In this document: positions 1 to 10,840 of the stretch, piece after piece
Numbering within the stretch: position 1 is the first letter of the stretch
Layout: each line of letters starts with the position of its first letter
DNA from: Heterotrichella gracilis
Lineage: Eukaryota > Sar > Xanthophyceae > Tribonematales > Xanthonemataceae
Assembly (NCBI GenBank): GCA_032358255.1
Contig: JAULBX010025164.1
Coordinates: 1 to 64,000 of the forward strand
DNA: 64,000 nucleotides
Direction of reading: 5' to 3'
Position numbers and translations under genes: made by a program
Notes under the pieces: model-generated
Database searches by the model: none
What the model was told of the DNA's origin: nothing
What the model saw: only the letters and a program-made list of their open reading frames with translations

Positions 1-75
1 CCCCTTGCTTAGTTGAACTCAAGACTCAACTCAAACTCAGGTGCTGAGCCAACGGCTGGGTCGACCGTTGGAGGG
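1..75 (-). mobile_element. 5' part of a tRNA-derived SINE, cut by the window edge
   Basis: The first 75 bases match 58561-58635 with about one difference. That second site is the head of a complete SINE-like element on the minus strand (see 58336-58637). Only the part upstream of the B box is present here, because the window starts inside the element. It holds the A-box-like segment and the short hairpin at the element's 5' end. The window edge hides the target-site duplication. Confidence 0.7.
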
Positions 76-540
76 GATAAACTAAATCAAATAGATCCGG
101 CGCCTTGACGAGGTCAAACAGGGGCTGCACACTTAACGGTGTACCACATCCTGAAAATCTGTTATACTCCTGATAATACGAGTATTAGAAACTAATAATC
201 CAAGTTGTTGTAGAACCAAATGAAGTGAATAAAATAAATGGGAAAGAAGTATCGTGATGTTTGGCTGCATGAGGTGGTTACTTAGGGGTTGTGCACACTC
301 CACAGCCTGGGGAATTGCGCTACTCCTTTCCATAGTGGAAAAATAAGAACACGTTATAATATGTATTTGACAATTATAAGATTTTACAACATTTTATTTC
401 ACAGGTCAGTAAGTAGTAGCAAGGGGATTCTGTTTGACAGTTACATTTAATAAGAAAATACATTTACAACCTTGCATGGGTATATCCATGAATATTTTAT
501 AATAAATACTTTGGATAATTACAATGCCTCCTCCGTGCAG

Positions 541-3510
541 ATCCTGCGTGCCCGGCGCACCGATCGCGGCGCCCTGTCATTGGCATCACCAGAGGTCAGA
601 TTTGAGATTGACACAGAGACACTGGACCCCCTGGATGTGGGCATGTACCAGGTGAGCGCGACAGAGCATTAATTAATGCAGAACCCTAAATTGTACCACA
701 CATCCATTGATATTGATTTAAACATTCGTCGGTGTAAATCGTTTTCTGCTATTTTATATGTGACTGGCAAATAAATCTTGTAAATCGTGTTATTAAGTTT
801 AATTTTATGTCGTTATCAACAATGAGGTAGTTCGCCTTTTTGCCTCTTGCTTGCCTCCCCCGAGGTCTTGTTGAGGTTGGCATCGAGACGCCGGACTGAC
901 CTATCCACTTCCCTGCCATTCAGTTGCGGGATACCAACCAAATGGTGGAGGAGATGATGCTCCTGGCCAACATCACAGTGGCCGAGCACATTCTCAAGAC
1001 CTTTGCCACATGCTCGCTGCTGCGGAGGCATCCGGTGCCCCCGCCTCGCCAGTTTGAGCCGTTGCTGAGGGCGGCAGCTGCGGCGGGGTTCACCATCGAC
1101 CCCTCCACCTCCAAGGTGAGTGACTGGGTTTAGGGTTTATCATTTAGGGCTTCAGGGTCTCGTGATGGATGAAACTACCTCAAAGGTGAGTGGTTAGGGT
1201 TTAGGGTTCACAAACAATTACCCCGCCTCGCACAGTTGAGCCGCTGCTGAGGGTGAGGTGTAGGGCATAGGGTTTATGATGTAAGGTTATGGGGTTCACA
1301 ATGGATCCCTCCACATTTGAAGACCAAGCCCCTGACATCCATTGCAGCCCTTTAAGTTTAAAGATGTTCTCTTTCCTTACGACATTGGCAGCCTCTTTTC
1401 AACCAGGCTGTGTGCACCATCCAATAGTCCCCTTGAGAGTCAGCCCCTCACACATGCTCCCTCCCCTGCAGACGCTGGCCGCCTCCCTTGACCACGCCGT
1501 GCGCAGCAGCGACCGCTACTTCAACACCCTGGTGCGCATCATGGCCACCCGGTGCATGACGCAGGCGGTGTACTGCTCATCTGCCGACCACACCCTGCCT
1601 GAGTTCCTGCACTATGGCCTGGCGGCGGCGCTCTACACGCACTTCACCTCGCCCATCAGACGGTGCGGCTGGGTTTGGGGTTTGGGGTTTAGAGTAAAAA
1701 GGACAATCGTTGTAAAATTATAAGTATAATCCATTTCTCACAATCTCATAACAGTTTAATTTATCTGTTTGTTATTAGCTGCAGCCATTGAGATCAATAG
1801 ATGCTATAATCAGTGCCGACACACTTAATAACATCCTGTCCTGACCAGGACAGAAGCACAAGACTGGCTGCTAACCTGGCTGTATTGCTGGAATGAATGT
1901 AACTTACTAAATAATTGGTCAGCTACATAGGCGAGCAATACAGCAATTGACCAATTCACATGGGCATAACCTACACCACCCAGAACCCTTGGAACCTCGT
2001 GCGCTTAGAAGCGTTCATTTTGTCGGCTGCAGGTATGCAGATGTGGTGGTGCACCGCCTGCTGGCGGCATCCCTGGGACTCATCAGCTTGCCGCCCAGTT
2101 TGGAGGATAAAGACAAGCTGCATGCAGTGGCGGACAACCTCAACGTGCGGCATCGCAACGCGCAGATGGCTGGCAGGGCTAGCGTTGAGTTGCACACAGT
2201 CATCTTCTTCACTGGCAGGGATGTGGTGGCGGATGCGCGGGTGACAAAGGTGGGTGGTGGGAAATATGAAACCCTGGACGTTGGCAGAGGTGCGGGGCTG
2301 GATCTGGTGGGACGGGGCACCTTTGAGTGCGGGGCATGTAGGGTTTAGGGTATAGGTGGCTGGCAGGGCCAGTGTGGAGCTGCACACTGCCATCTTCTTC
2401 ACTGGGAGGGATGTGGTGGCGAATGCGCGCGTGAAAATGGTGGGGTGCCTGAAAGTTCTGGAAACATGAATCCTAAAACCCTAGACGGTGACAGAGGTGC
2501 GGGGCTGGACCTGGTGGGACGGGGCACCTTCGAGTGCAGGGCATATAGGGTTAAGGGTATAGGTGGCTGGCAGGGTCAGTGTGGAGCTGCACACTGCCAT
2601 CTTCTTCACTGGGAGGGATGTGGTGGCGAATGCGCACGTGAAAATGGTGGGGTGCCCGGAAGCCTAAACCCTAAAACCCTAAACAGTGATGGACCTTGTG
2701 GGACGGCGAGTCCTCAATGCGGGCATGCTAGGGTGGAGGATTTAGGGTTTAATGTTAGGGTTTGAGTGGCTGGCAGGGCCAGCGTTTGATATGCACACAG
2801 CCATCTTCTTCACTGGGAGGGATGTGGTGGCTGATGCGCGTGTGACAAAGGTGGGTGCCTGGAGCATTTACCCTAAAACCCTAAACAGTAAGGAAGGTGC
2901 GGGGCTGGGCCTGTTGGAACGGCGCACACCTCAATGCGTGGCATGTAGGGTTTAGGGTTTAGGTGGTTGGGATGAATGTGCTTTTTAATAATGGTTTCGC
3001 CTCTTTTGTGCAGGTCCGCTCCAATGGGCTGATTGTGTTTGTACCCAAGTACGGCATCGAGGGGCCCATCTACCTGACTGCCAAGGGGGAAAAGGGAGCC
3101 AGTGAAGAGCCTGACTACACCCTGGATGAGGACAACCAAACAATCATTTCCAAGGTATTGGTTTCTCGTTTTCCCCCTCTAAATGTTCTTTCTGATGATG
3201 TTGCATTGTGCTTACAAAATCATCTGATTTTGGATCAGATGAAATGGGTTGTACGAAAGTGCGGTGAGCAGCTACACCGTATTTGCAAGGCAGTGCATCT
3301 TTTTTGCTTACATGGAATGGTCCCGCCTTTTTTATTGTATTTTTTTCTATTAGTTCTTGGTTGCCCGCACAGGATGGCTCCACCCGCTACACCGTGTTTG
3401 ACAAGGCGGCCGTGCGCATCTTTGTGGAGGTTTCGCATGGCGGCAGGCGCCAGCTGGTGCTCAACCTGGTACCTAGGGAGCAACTCCCAGAAGCAGACCG
3501 CATGGGCTAG
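541..3510 (+). CDS. DIS3: DIS3/RRP44 exosome 3'-5' exoribonuclease, C-terminal part (5' end outside window)
   Basis: RNB-domain hydrolytic exoribonuclease of the RNA exosome, the nuclear/cytoplasmic RNA decay machine. Exons seen: 541-651 ([16 protein letters not shown]), 924-1115 ([17 protein letters not shown]), 1472-1662 ([20 protein letters not shown]), 2033-2249 ([23 protein letters not shown]), 3014-3154 ([14 protein letters not shown]) and 3373-3510 ([14 protein letters not shown]), ending in TAG. These are the hallmark segments of eukaryotic DIS3: the late RNB domain, then the S1 domain. Exon phases agree where checked. The N-terminal PIN and cold-shock domains and the RNB Asp cluster lie before the window. 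Between exons 4 and 5 sit three extra diverged copies of part of exon 4, and a copy of the last exon lies after the stop. DIS3L2 is less likely because the SPEVRF and [10 protein letters not shown] segments fit DIS3 closely. Confidence 0.93.
1085..1330 (+). repeat. Decayed copies of the 3' edge of DIS3 exon 2
   Basis: The exon end (CACC..CCAAGGTGAGTG) recurs in the following intron near 1165-1195 (CCTCAAAGGTGAGTGG). A piece of the exon body recurs at 1219-1255 (CCCGCCTCGCA..AGTTGAGCCGCTGCTGAGG), and another exon-end copy lies near 1290-1322 (TTCACAATGGATCCCTCCAC). Telomere-like TTTAGGG runs separate the copies. Confidence 0.7.
2167..2956 (+). repeat. Four-unit tandem array of a DIS3 exon-4/intron junction
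   Basis: Unit 1 (2167-2356) holds the last 83 bases of the real exon 4 and its intron start. Units 2-4 begin near 2357, 2563 and 2767, with a period of about 190-206 bp. Each has the segment encoding FFTGRDVVA and then a shared intronic block ending in TAGGGTTTAGGG-type sequence. In units 2 and 3 the AAGGTGGGT donor has changed to AATGGTGGGG and is lost; in unit 4 it is intact. Units 2 and 3 are closest to each other, which suggests stepwise duplication. Confidence 0.9.
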
Positions 3511-3642
3511 CTAGGGTAACACCCTGGAGCTTCCCTGCAGTGCAGCATACCTGGGAGTTTTGTGAGGGCTCTTTGCAAATGTTTGCTGACTCAGTGCCGC
3601 GTCATGCATGACTGGCTGCAAACAGGGTGTGTGGTATATACG

Positions 3643-3730
3643 TGTGGACGTTTTGCATGGAAGCAGGCGCCAGCTGGTGCTCAACCGGATGCCCAGGGAG
3701 CAGCTGCCAGAGGCAGACCGCATGGGGTAG
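3643..3730 (+). repeat. Copy of the terminal DIS3 exon, with its own stop codon
   Basis: This segment repeats the last part of the terminal exon (3424-3510). It encodes the same HGxRRQLVLN..[12 protein letters not shown] ending and then TAG. Only a handful of positions differ. It lies 130 bp after the true stop and may be in the 3' UTR or act as an alternative last exon. Confidence 0.85.
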
Positions 3731-4989
3731 CATCTTGATTCAACATCTTGAAGGAAGTAGAATAGCCTCAACAGCGTATTCGATTAGGGAATCCTGGTTC
3801 AAGAGATCCCACATATTCAATTGTGACGATCGAGTTGACAGTGGGATGGGTCCTGAGGGTGGTTGAAGCCCTGTCCTTGTTTGTTTGTCTAACTCTTGTC
3901 TGAAGCTTCTGAATGCATAAGACCTGGAGGGTTTGGATTTGCCAATCGGGAGAGAGCCGTTTTGGAACTGAGTTGGCATGTCAGTATCAAATAATGATTG
4001 TAATAACCTGAGGTGCAACTTACCTGTAGTCAGGCCCTGGGCCATCTACAGTGCGTGCTTGACCAAAATAAGTCTATAGTATACTAACTTGGGCTGACCT
4101 TGTCCTGATAAATGCAAGGAGGTTGCCAACCATTTTCAGTGGAATAGTTCAGCCACTGTGGCACTCACCGAGTCTGTGACTTTGTTACACCTTAGCATCC
4201 CACTAGTATAATACAATAATGATTACTGCTGGCAAGCCCTACATGTATACATGCGTGCACGCTGCACATATGTTGAGTTCTTCATCATCATTTTATCAAT
4301 CTCCAAGAGTCTTTTAACCGATCAGTCCAGCGTGGGTAAAATTGGCACTTGTAGCTGCGCTTGTCCTCCCCTCCAACTCCGCTACGGCTCCCCCTTGAGT
4401 CAGTGAACCACCTGGCAATTGTGCCCATTAAACTTCTTCATCAGATACTTTCCGGGATAGCTGACACTGTAACCTTCCCTTCAGCTTCGAAATTTGAGCG
4501 CACAGTGTCTTACTATCTACAGGGTGCCTAGGGTGACGTCAGAGGGTATTCAATCGTACCACAGCTTGCCTTGTCCAGATTAGTTGACCGGTAGTGACGT
4601 CAGCCGTCCCGGAGCAGGTACAGGTGCGTCTTGGCTCAGCAAATAGCCACACGTGGGTAAATAATAATAATACCAGCAAAAAGGTGGTTCCACACACAAT
4701 GCGTATGCTTCGAAAGCAACCACGCGGCTGGCGCAATATGCCCCGAGCCGGCATGCCAACGCATGCCAACCGGGTGACGTCGCCCACGTAACAGCTCGCC
4801 CCATCCAGTCCGCATACATCCTACACTTATACCCGATCGAAACCCTTCCGACGGTGAGCACTTTTTGTGCTTTGCAGCAACCTGTTGAACCGTCGAGCAG
4901 TGCAAAGTGTGGGCCCCAACCATCTACCTTGGGTGGGTTTGACCCAACCCAAGCACGCCCATCATAAAACGCTGCCTGGGTCCTTCAAG
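3731..4989. other. Intergenic stretch between DIS3 and the H+-ATPase locus
   Basis: No reading frame with recognisable protein similarity or paired splice sites is visible. The DIS3 3' UTR and the promoter of the ATPase locus must lie here, since both genes are on the plus strand. I see no clear TATA box or other defined control site. Confidence 0.5.
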
Positions 4990-7811
4990 ATGCTGGCAGA
5001 AGTCACAGTTGTGAGCTCCAGCAACGGAAGTACAGGTGGCGATGGGGTAGAGGGAGCCAACAACACCAAGAGCAGTACAGGGGGCGATGGCAAAGCCAGC
5101 ACCTCAGCCCCCACAAGTAATGGTAGGAGAAACCGTGGACAAGAGGGCAATGCCCTCCCCTCGGAATACTTTTCTCTCTCTGCAACCACACCTGTCAAGG
5201 GCAAGCTTGCTAAGTTACTTATATTTCTTTCATTTGTTTTGCTGCAGTTCACAACCTGGATGAGGCGGGAGAAGCGAGGGAGTTTCAACCCTCAGAGGGG
5301 CTTTCTTCAGCAGGTCTGTACCAAACAACCCTTGCCAGTTGTCCCACCAACCTAGGCGCTATTGGGGGGTGTGCGCCCAGGGGGGGAGCTGGGGGGGTCA
5401 TGGGGGGGCGCGGGACGAGGGTTGGGAGGGTTTTGCTTGCTGACTGGCTGGGGTGTGTGGTGAGTCTGGCTAGGGGTTTGCCTGTAGGTATATGTACCAT
5501 GGTCGCTGCTACTGGCACTCAGGCCACTTAATTGGGGAGGGGAGTTGGGGTAGATGAGTCTCTCTTAGGGTTTAGCGATGGGTGTGGTCTTGTGCACATG
5601 CTGGCGCAGCCGGCGGAGGGGTATGGTGGGCCTTAAAATAGGGTTCAGTGAGGGTTTATGGTGATAAGTTCGGGTTGGGGGCTGTTCATGATAGGTTTTG
5701 GTGAAATTGCTGCTAGGGTGTTGGCTAGGCTGGGTTGGGGGATCTGCTGACCCGTAGCCTGTGTAAAGATAGAAACGCGATCATCACTGACAGGCAACAG
5801 ACTAACATACTATTGGCCTGTCACGCCAGAACATCCCGCCTATCCCGATAATCCCGCCCCTTGCGGTACCCAGCTCGGTGCTGCATGTCTGGTCAGTCTA
5901 CTTAGTCTGATATAGGTGTCCTGTTAGATAGCAGCCAGCAGTCCACCAGCGTACTCGTGTGTTGATATCAATATTGCCTTGCTGTGCTCTATGGCAACTG
6001 GTGTGGTGGTATGCTGCAGAAGCTGAAGAGCTTCTCAAGAAATGGGGCAGGAGCGAGCTTGAAGAAAAGACAACTCCTAAATGGCTTGTCTTCCTAAAAC
6101 AGGTCTGTCAAGCATAACCTATGGAACCCATGCGGTTGTGTGCTACGTAGCTGAGTTGTCCAAGGTTGATCCAGCTGTGTTCATAGCATCAAATCATGCA
6201 CACCGGCAGCGCCTGTTCCACGCACACCGTTGAACGGAAATACACATTTGACATTGATATGGGTGTCACAAGGATTATATAAGCACAATAATTAAGACTA
6301 GAGCCCTGTCAAAATTGAATATTGTTCCATGGACGTGCGCAGCTATGGGGCCCCATGCCCATCATGATCTGGCTGGCAATCATCATCGAGGCAGCCACAC
6401 AACACTGGCTGGACATGGGTATCCTCATTGAAATCCAGCTCGCAATGCGTTCATCGGCTGGTACGAGACTGTCAAGGCAGGGAATGCAGTGGCTGCTCTC
6501 AAGGTAGGGTCCTTGGAACTAATGTACAGGATTGGAAATCTTGCAATCATGTATGCCCTTCCCTGTGCAAATCCCTCTTTCAACGCGCAGGTCTTGTTTA
6601 ACGACAGGCTGCCTGATTGTAGTTTTTTTCCTTTTTTGTATCTCTTTGTATCTCATTGAATTAATTGAATGCTTGTTATTTATTCGTTCATTTTCGAATG
6701 CTCTGAAGGCCTCCCTCAAGCCCATCGCCACTGTGAAGAGGAATGGGAAATGGCAAAATATCGATGGCGCGCTGTTGGTGCCCAACGACCTTGTCCTCCT
6801 GAACGCTGGCAGTGCAGTGCCAGCAGATTGTCTGGTAAGGCTGCACAATCTTACCTAATTATAAAAGGTGAATTAATGGTTAAGCATTAAGCATTACTGG
6901 CTTTGCTTCTGGATCACCACGCCAAGTCTTCAAAGCCTGTTTGCGCAGTGCGCTATTGGTCGACAGGTGTGAGAGGACCAGTGCCTCAAGAATGCAAACC
7001 ATGACTGGTCCCATGTGTTCCTGCGTTGCGACAGATGCAGTGCATGTTTTTTCTGCATTGGACAACAATTTTGTGTTGTGCGCATGCCGACCTGACGTGT
7101 GTGCCCTACATCAAGGTTTGTGTCTTGAAGGTGAATGCCGGACAAGTGGACATTGACCAGAGCGCTTTGACAAGGGAATCCCTTCCCGTGACAATGTACA
7201 AAAGGGACTCGTGCAAAATGGGCTCCACTGCCACACGTGGCGAAGTTGAGGCCACAGTGGAGTTTACAGGTGTGTGTACATAATGCACAAAAGCTCAAAA
7301 CAATTAAAAAAATTAAGGACATTTCAAGCTGCCATCTTGTCACAGGTTCAGGATGCCTAGTTACAGGGCAAGTGTTACCATGGACTCTGCACGTCTGCAA
7401 CTTATAATATATTTCTGAAGCATGTGGCATACTACGAAAGATGGGGAAACATCATTTAGTGTAAAAATATCTACTATGGTCAATTTTAGACAGCACACTG
7501 TGCGCAATTGCAGGGAATTTCACATTCTTTGGAAAAACAGCGTCCATGATCCAGTCAGTGCAAGGACTCGGCAACCTGCAGAAAGTGTTGCTGAAGGTCA
7601 TGACTACCCTGCTGATTATCTCATTCACACTCTGCGGCATTGCACTGATCTATCTCATGGTTGATCGGGACACAAAGTTCAAGACCTCACTGGCCTTCAC
7701 TGTGGTTCTGCTGGTTGCCAGCATCCCTATTGCAATTGAGATTGTGTGCACAACCACGCTAGCTATAGGTAAGCACCTGTGTCTTCTTCTGTAATATGTC
7801 ATATATGCGCA

Positions 7812-7929
7812 GTGTGATATGACTTGTCAGAAGTCTAGCCCTGATAGTAGTGCTTCAAGCTGAGCCTTGGGTGTGATATGTCTTGTCAGAATTCTAGCCC
7901 TGATAGTAGTGCTTCAAGCTGAGCCTTGT
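7812..7929. repeat. 59-bp intronic tandem duplication
   Basis: Two direct copies (7812-7870 and 7871-7929) differ at only a few positions. They lie in the intron between the PIAIEI exon and the DKTGT exon and contain no exon sequence, unlike most duplications in this window. Confidence 0.9.
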
Positions 7930-9050
7930 GAGACGTTCACGCATTTGACCAGCAATGCATCATCGGTAACCTCATCATGAGGCACCCTGATATATCATGA
8001 TAGGAAACTAATTCAGCCAGCATAAATTTAACAGTTTTTCATTAAACTGCTAAATTTAGTAAAATCCCAGGCTCTCGGAAGCTTTCTGTCCATGGGGCCA
8101 TCGTCACTAAGCTGACAGCAATCGAAGAAATGGCGGGAATGAACATGCTGTGCTCAGATAAGACTGGCACACTGACGCTCAACAAAATGGTCATCCAGGC
8201 AAGTCTGGGGGTTTTCATCGTGATTATCCTCATTTATAATTATACATGGTCATCTATGCAGGCATACTTCAGGATATTTCATGGATGACTATCCTCATTT
8301 TTAATGTGATTTCAGTGGCAATCCCTGGCCAGGGCCAGAGCTGAATCCTCATGTACAATTGCAGGATGATTGCCCCATGTATACGGAGGGATATGACAAG
8401 AAAGCGGTTCTGCAAATGGCAGCCCTGGCTGCAAAGTGGAAGGAGCCTCCCAAAGATGCATTGGACACCATGGTTCTGAAAGCTGCAGACATTCTTGCGC
8501 TGGACAGCTACGAGCAGCTCGAGTACATGCCTTTTGATCCAATCACAAAAAGGACTGAAGCCATCCTCAAGGATCCCTCTGGCAAGAAGTTCAGGACTAC
8601 CAAAGGAGCGCCGCATGTCATCCTTTCTCTCTGTCACAATAAAGCATAGCTAGAACATGAGGTCGACAACAAGGTGCACATACCCCCTGTTCGACGTTCA
8701 TTCAAATGCATCTCAGAGTTACACAAAGATTCGGTAGCCAGGCCTGTTGGCACAGAGGCACTTCAGCCAAAGGGTTGCAGATAGTTCCTATGCGCAATTG
8801 TTTTATAGCTCATACACGACTGTTCACACTGCATGCACAGAATGCGCTTTTAATGCAGGAGTTAGGAAACAAGTCTGATTATTGGACAGTGGAGGTTAAG
8901 ATCAGTGTGCCTTAGCCATTGCTCAGTGTTACTTCTGCGCTATGTGACCGGTATCTCAACAGTACAGGTTCAACTATTTCAACTTGAACTGTTTTATAGT
9001 GACTTGATCAACATCTGCAACACTCAATGCTGCAGGTGCTAGAGCTTGGC

Positions 9051-9080
9051 TTGCGTGGCAATGCCACCTGATTGCGTGGC
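9051..9080 (+). repeat. 21-bp insertion with a 9-bp direct repeat inside an ATPase exon
   Basis: TTGCGTGGC occurs at 9051-9059 and again at 9072-9080, with 12 bases (AATGCCACCTGA) between. Removing one repeat and the 12 bases restores the family sequence LRGIRSLAVA. The insert adds an in-frame TGA. A short inverted repeat (TGGCA/TGCCA) overlaps the left junction. It looks like a transposon footprint or a slippage duplication. Confidence 0.75.
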
Positions 9081-10721
9081 ATCAGGTCATTGGCGGTTGC
9101 CGCTACGGATGATGATGAGTGCACTCGGTGGAACCTTCTGGGCATCCTTACCTTCCTTGATCCACCTCGCCAAGACACCAAGCACACCATCGAGCGTGCA
9201 ATGGAGTTTGGTGTGGATGTGAAGATGATCACAGGCGATCACACAGTGATAGCCAAAGAGGCTGCCCGCCAGCTGGGACTGGGTATCAACATTCAGGTCA
9301 CGCCATAGTATGGAAGCATCTTACCTACTTCGTGCATTCCATGAAAAGCAATGCTACCATAAGCGAGATTTGTGTAAAGGAACGTGTACATGTACAGGCG
9401 GCCCATTGCCCAGGGAATCTCAATAGTGGCATGCAGTAAGCCTGTGATGCAAGACGAGCGCTGCGCAGCCTACGCAGCCTGTAATAGAAGTACATTCATC
9501 ATGATCATAGAATGTTTGTGGTGACTGTAGGGGGCAGAAGGGCTACCAATGCTCGATGCAGATGGCAAGGCTCCCAAAGACCTTACAAAATATGCGCCGA
9601 TGATCATAGCAGCGGATGGCTTTGCCAAGGTCTGTATCTATGCATGCATTAAAGTAAATTTAAATTTTATTGCTCCATGACTCTGAAATCCTTGCATGTA
9701 TGGGCTGGTCCATATGAATTACATGAATGCGGCACCATAAAACATGCTGGTAACCATCTGGCTCCCCCTGACATGTGGGTTGTCTTGGAGTGCACAGGTT
9801 TTTCCTGAGCACAAGTACCTTATTGTGGAGACACTGAGGCAAGTTGGCTTTGCTGTGGGGATGACTGGTGATGGTGTGAATGACGCCCCGGCCTTGAAGC
9901 GAGCAGATGTTGGCATTGCTGTGTCGGGGGCAACCGATGCTGCACGGGCAGCTGCGGCAATTGTTCTCACACGTGAAGGTAGGTTACATGCAAATAAGAA
10001 CAAAATCATATAAATAAAAGAACAAAAAATAACTACACAGCCTACATGGCCCACGTTAAGAAAAGGGCTTGATACACTGTTGCAAGTCTGGGGAAATTGC
10101 ATCCTTTCACAGGCCTGCATAGAATACAGCGAAAGGAAATTCTTTCAGCTGCCAGTCCTTATGCTCATGCTCATCACATTGCTCAATGATGGCACGTTGA
10201 TTTCCATTGCCTATGACAATGTCATTCCTTCTCCACGCCCAGAGAAATGGAACTTGAAGGTGAGTGCGCTGCATATATGCAAATGCTGCGTGTGCATGCA
10301 GATCTACTGATCATGCAGACAACTATGCAGAGTTTGGCCCGAAGCACTGCAATGTCAGGGTATAACTGAGAATGATATGGCAGTAGCCACATGCTTTTCT
10401 CTGTATCAACGGATATATATATATATATAAATAAACATTATTGCTGCGTTGGTTGCACTTGCCACACTAGTGCTATTTTGGAATCGCCATTGGTGTCCTA
10501 CATGTAGATGTTGTATGTCTAACTGCGCTTACCCATCACTTGTGGATGCGCAAGGAACAGTGCCATATGCACGCATGTTTTTATGCAGGTGTTATTCACC
10601 ATTTCCTCTGTGCTAGCTACTGTTGCCCTTGGATTATCCTTGCTCCTGTTGTGGTCTGCGCTAGATTCGCATAATGCCAACGGACTGTTTGCCAAACTGG
10701 GGCTCCCGGGCATGGAGTATG

Positions 10722-10840
10722 GACAAATCATCACAATGATCTACTTGAAGGTTGGTAATCCGTTACATATTATATTATATTTAAGGGATAAAATGACAGT
10801 TCCCTGCAGATTATCACAATGATCTACTTGAAGGTTGGTA
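10722..10840 (+). repeat. Duplicated exon end (ITMIYLK) in the ATPase locus
   Basis: The last 27 or so bases of the exon ending at 10750, plus its GTTGGTA donor, recur at about 10806-10838, preceded by CTGCAG. A smaller copy of the acceptor side of the next exon (CAGGTGTCATTGTC) lies at 11159-11173, upstream of the real one at 11266. Both copies retain splice-site sequence. Confidence 0.85.

Noticed and set aside
1-75. Functional tRNA-Ser/Leu at the window start and at 58545
   Set aside because: The B box is perfect but the T and acceptor stems do not pair, and the sequence ends in a SINE-like body and TTAC tail.
8647-9071. Alternative genetic code (TAG or TGA as sense)
   Set aside because: DIS3 ends in TAG, DUF423 in TGA and the lipase in TAG at family-typical positions, and the ATPase has frameshifts too.
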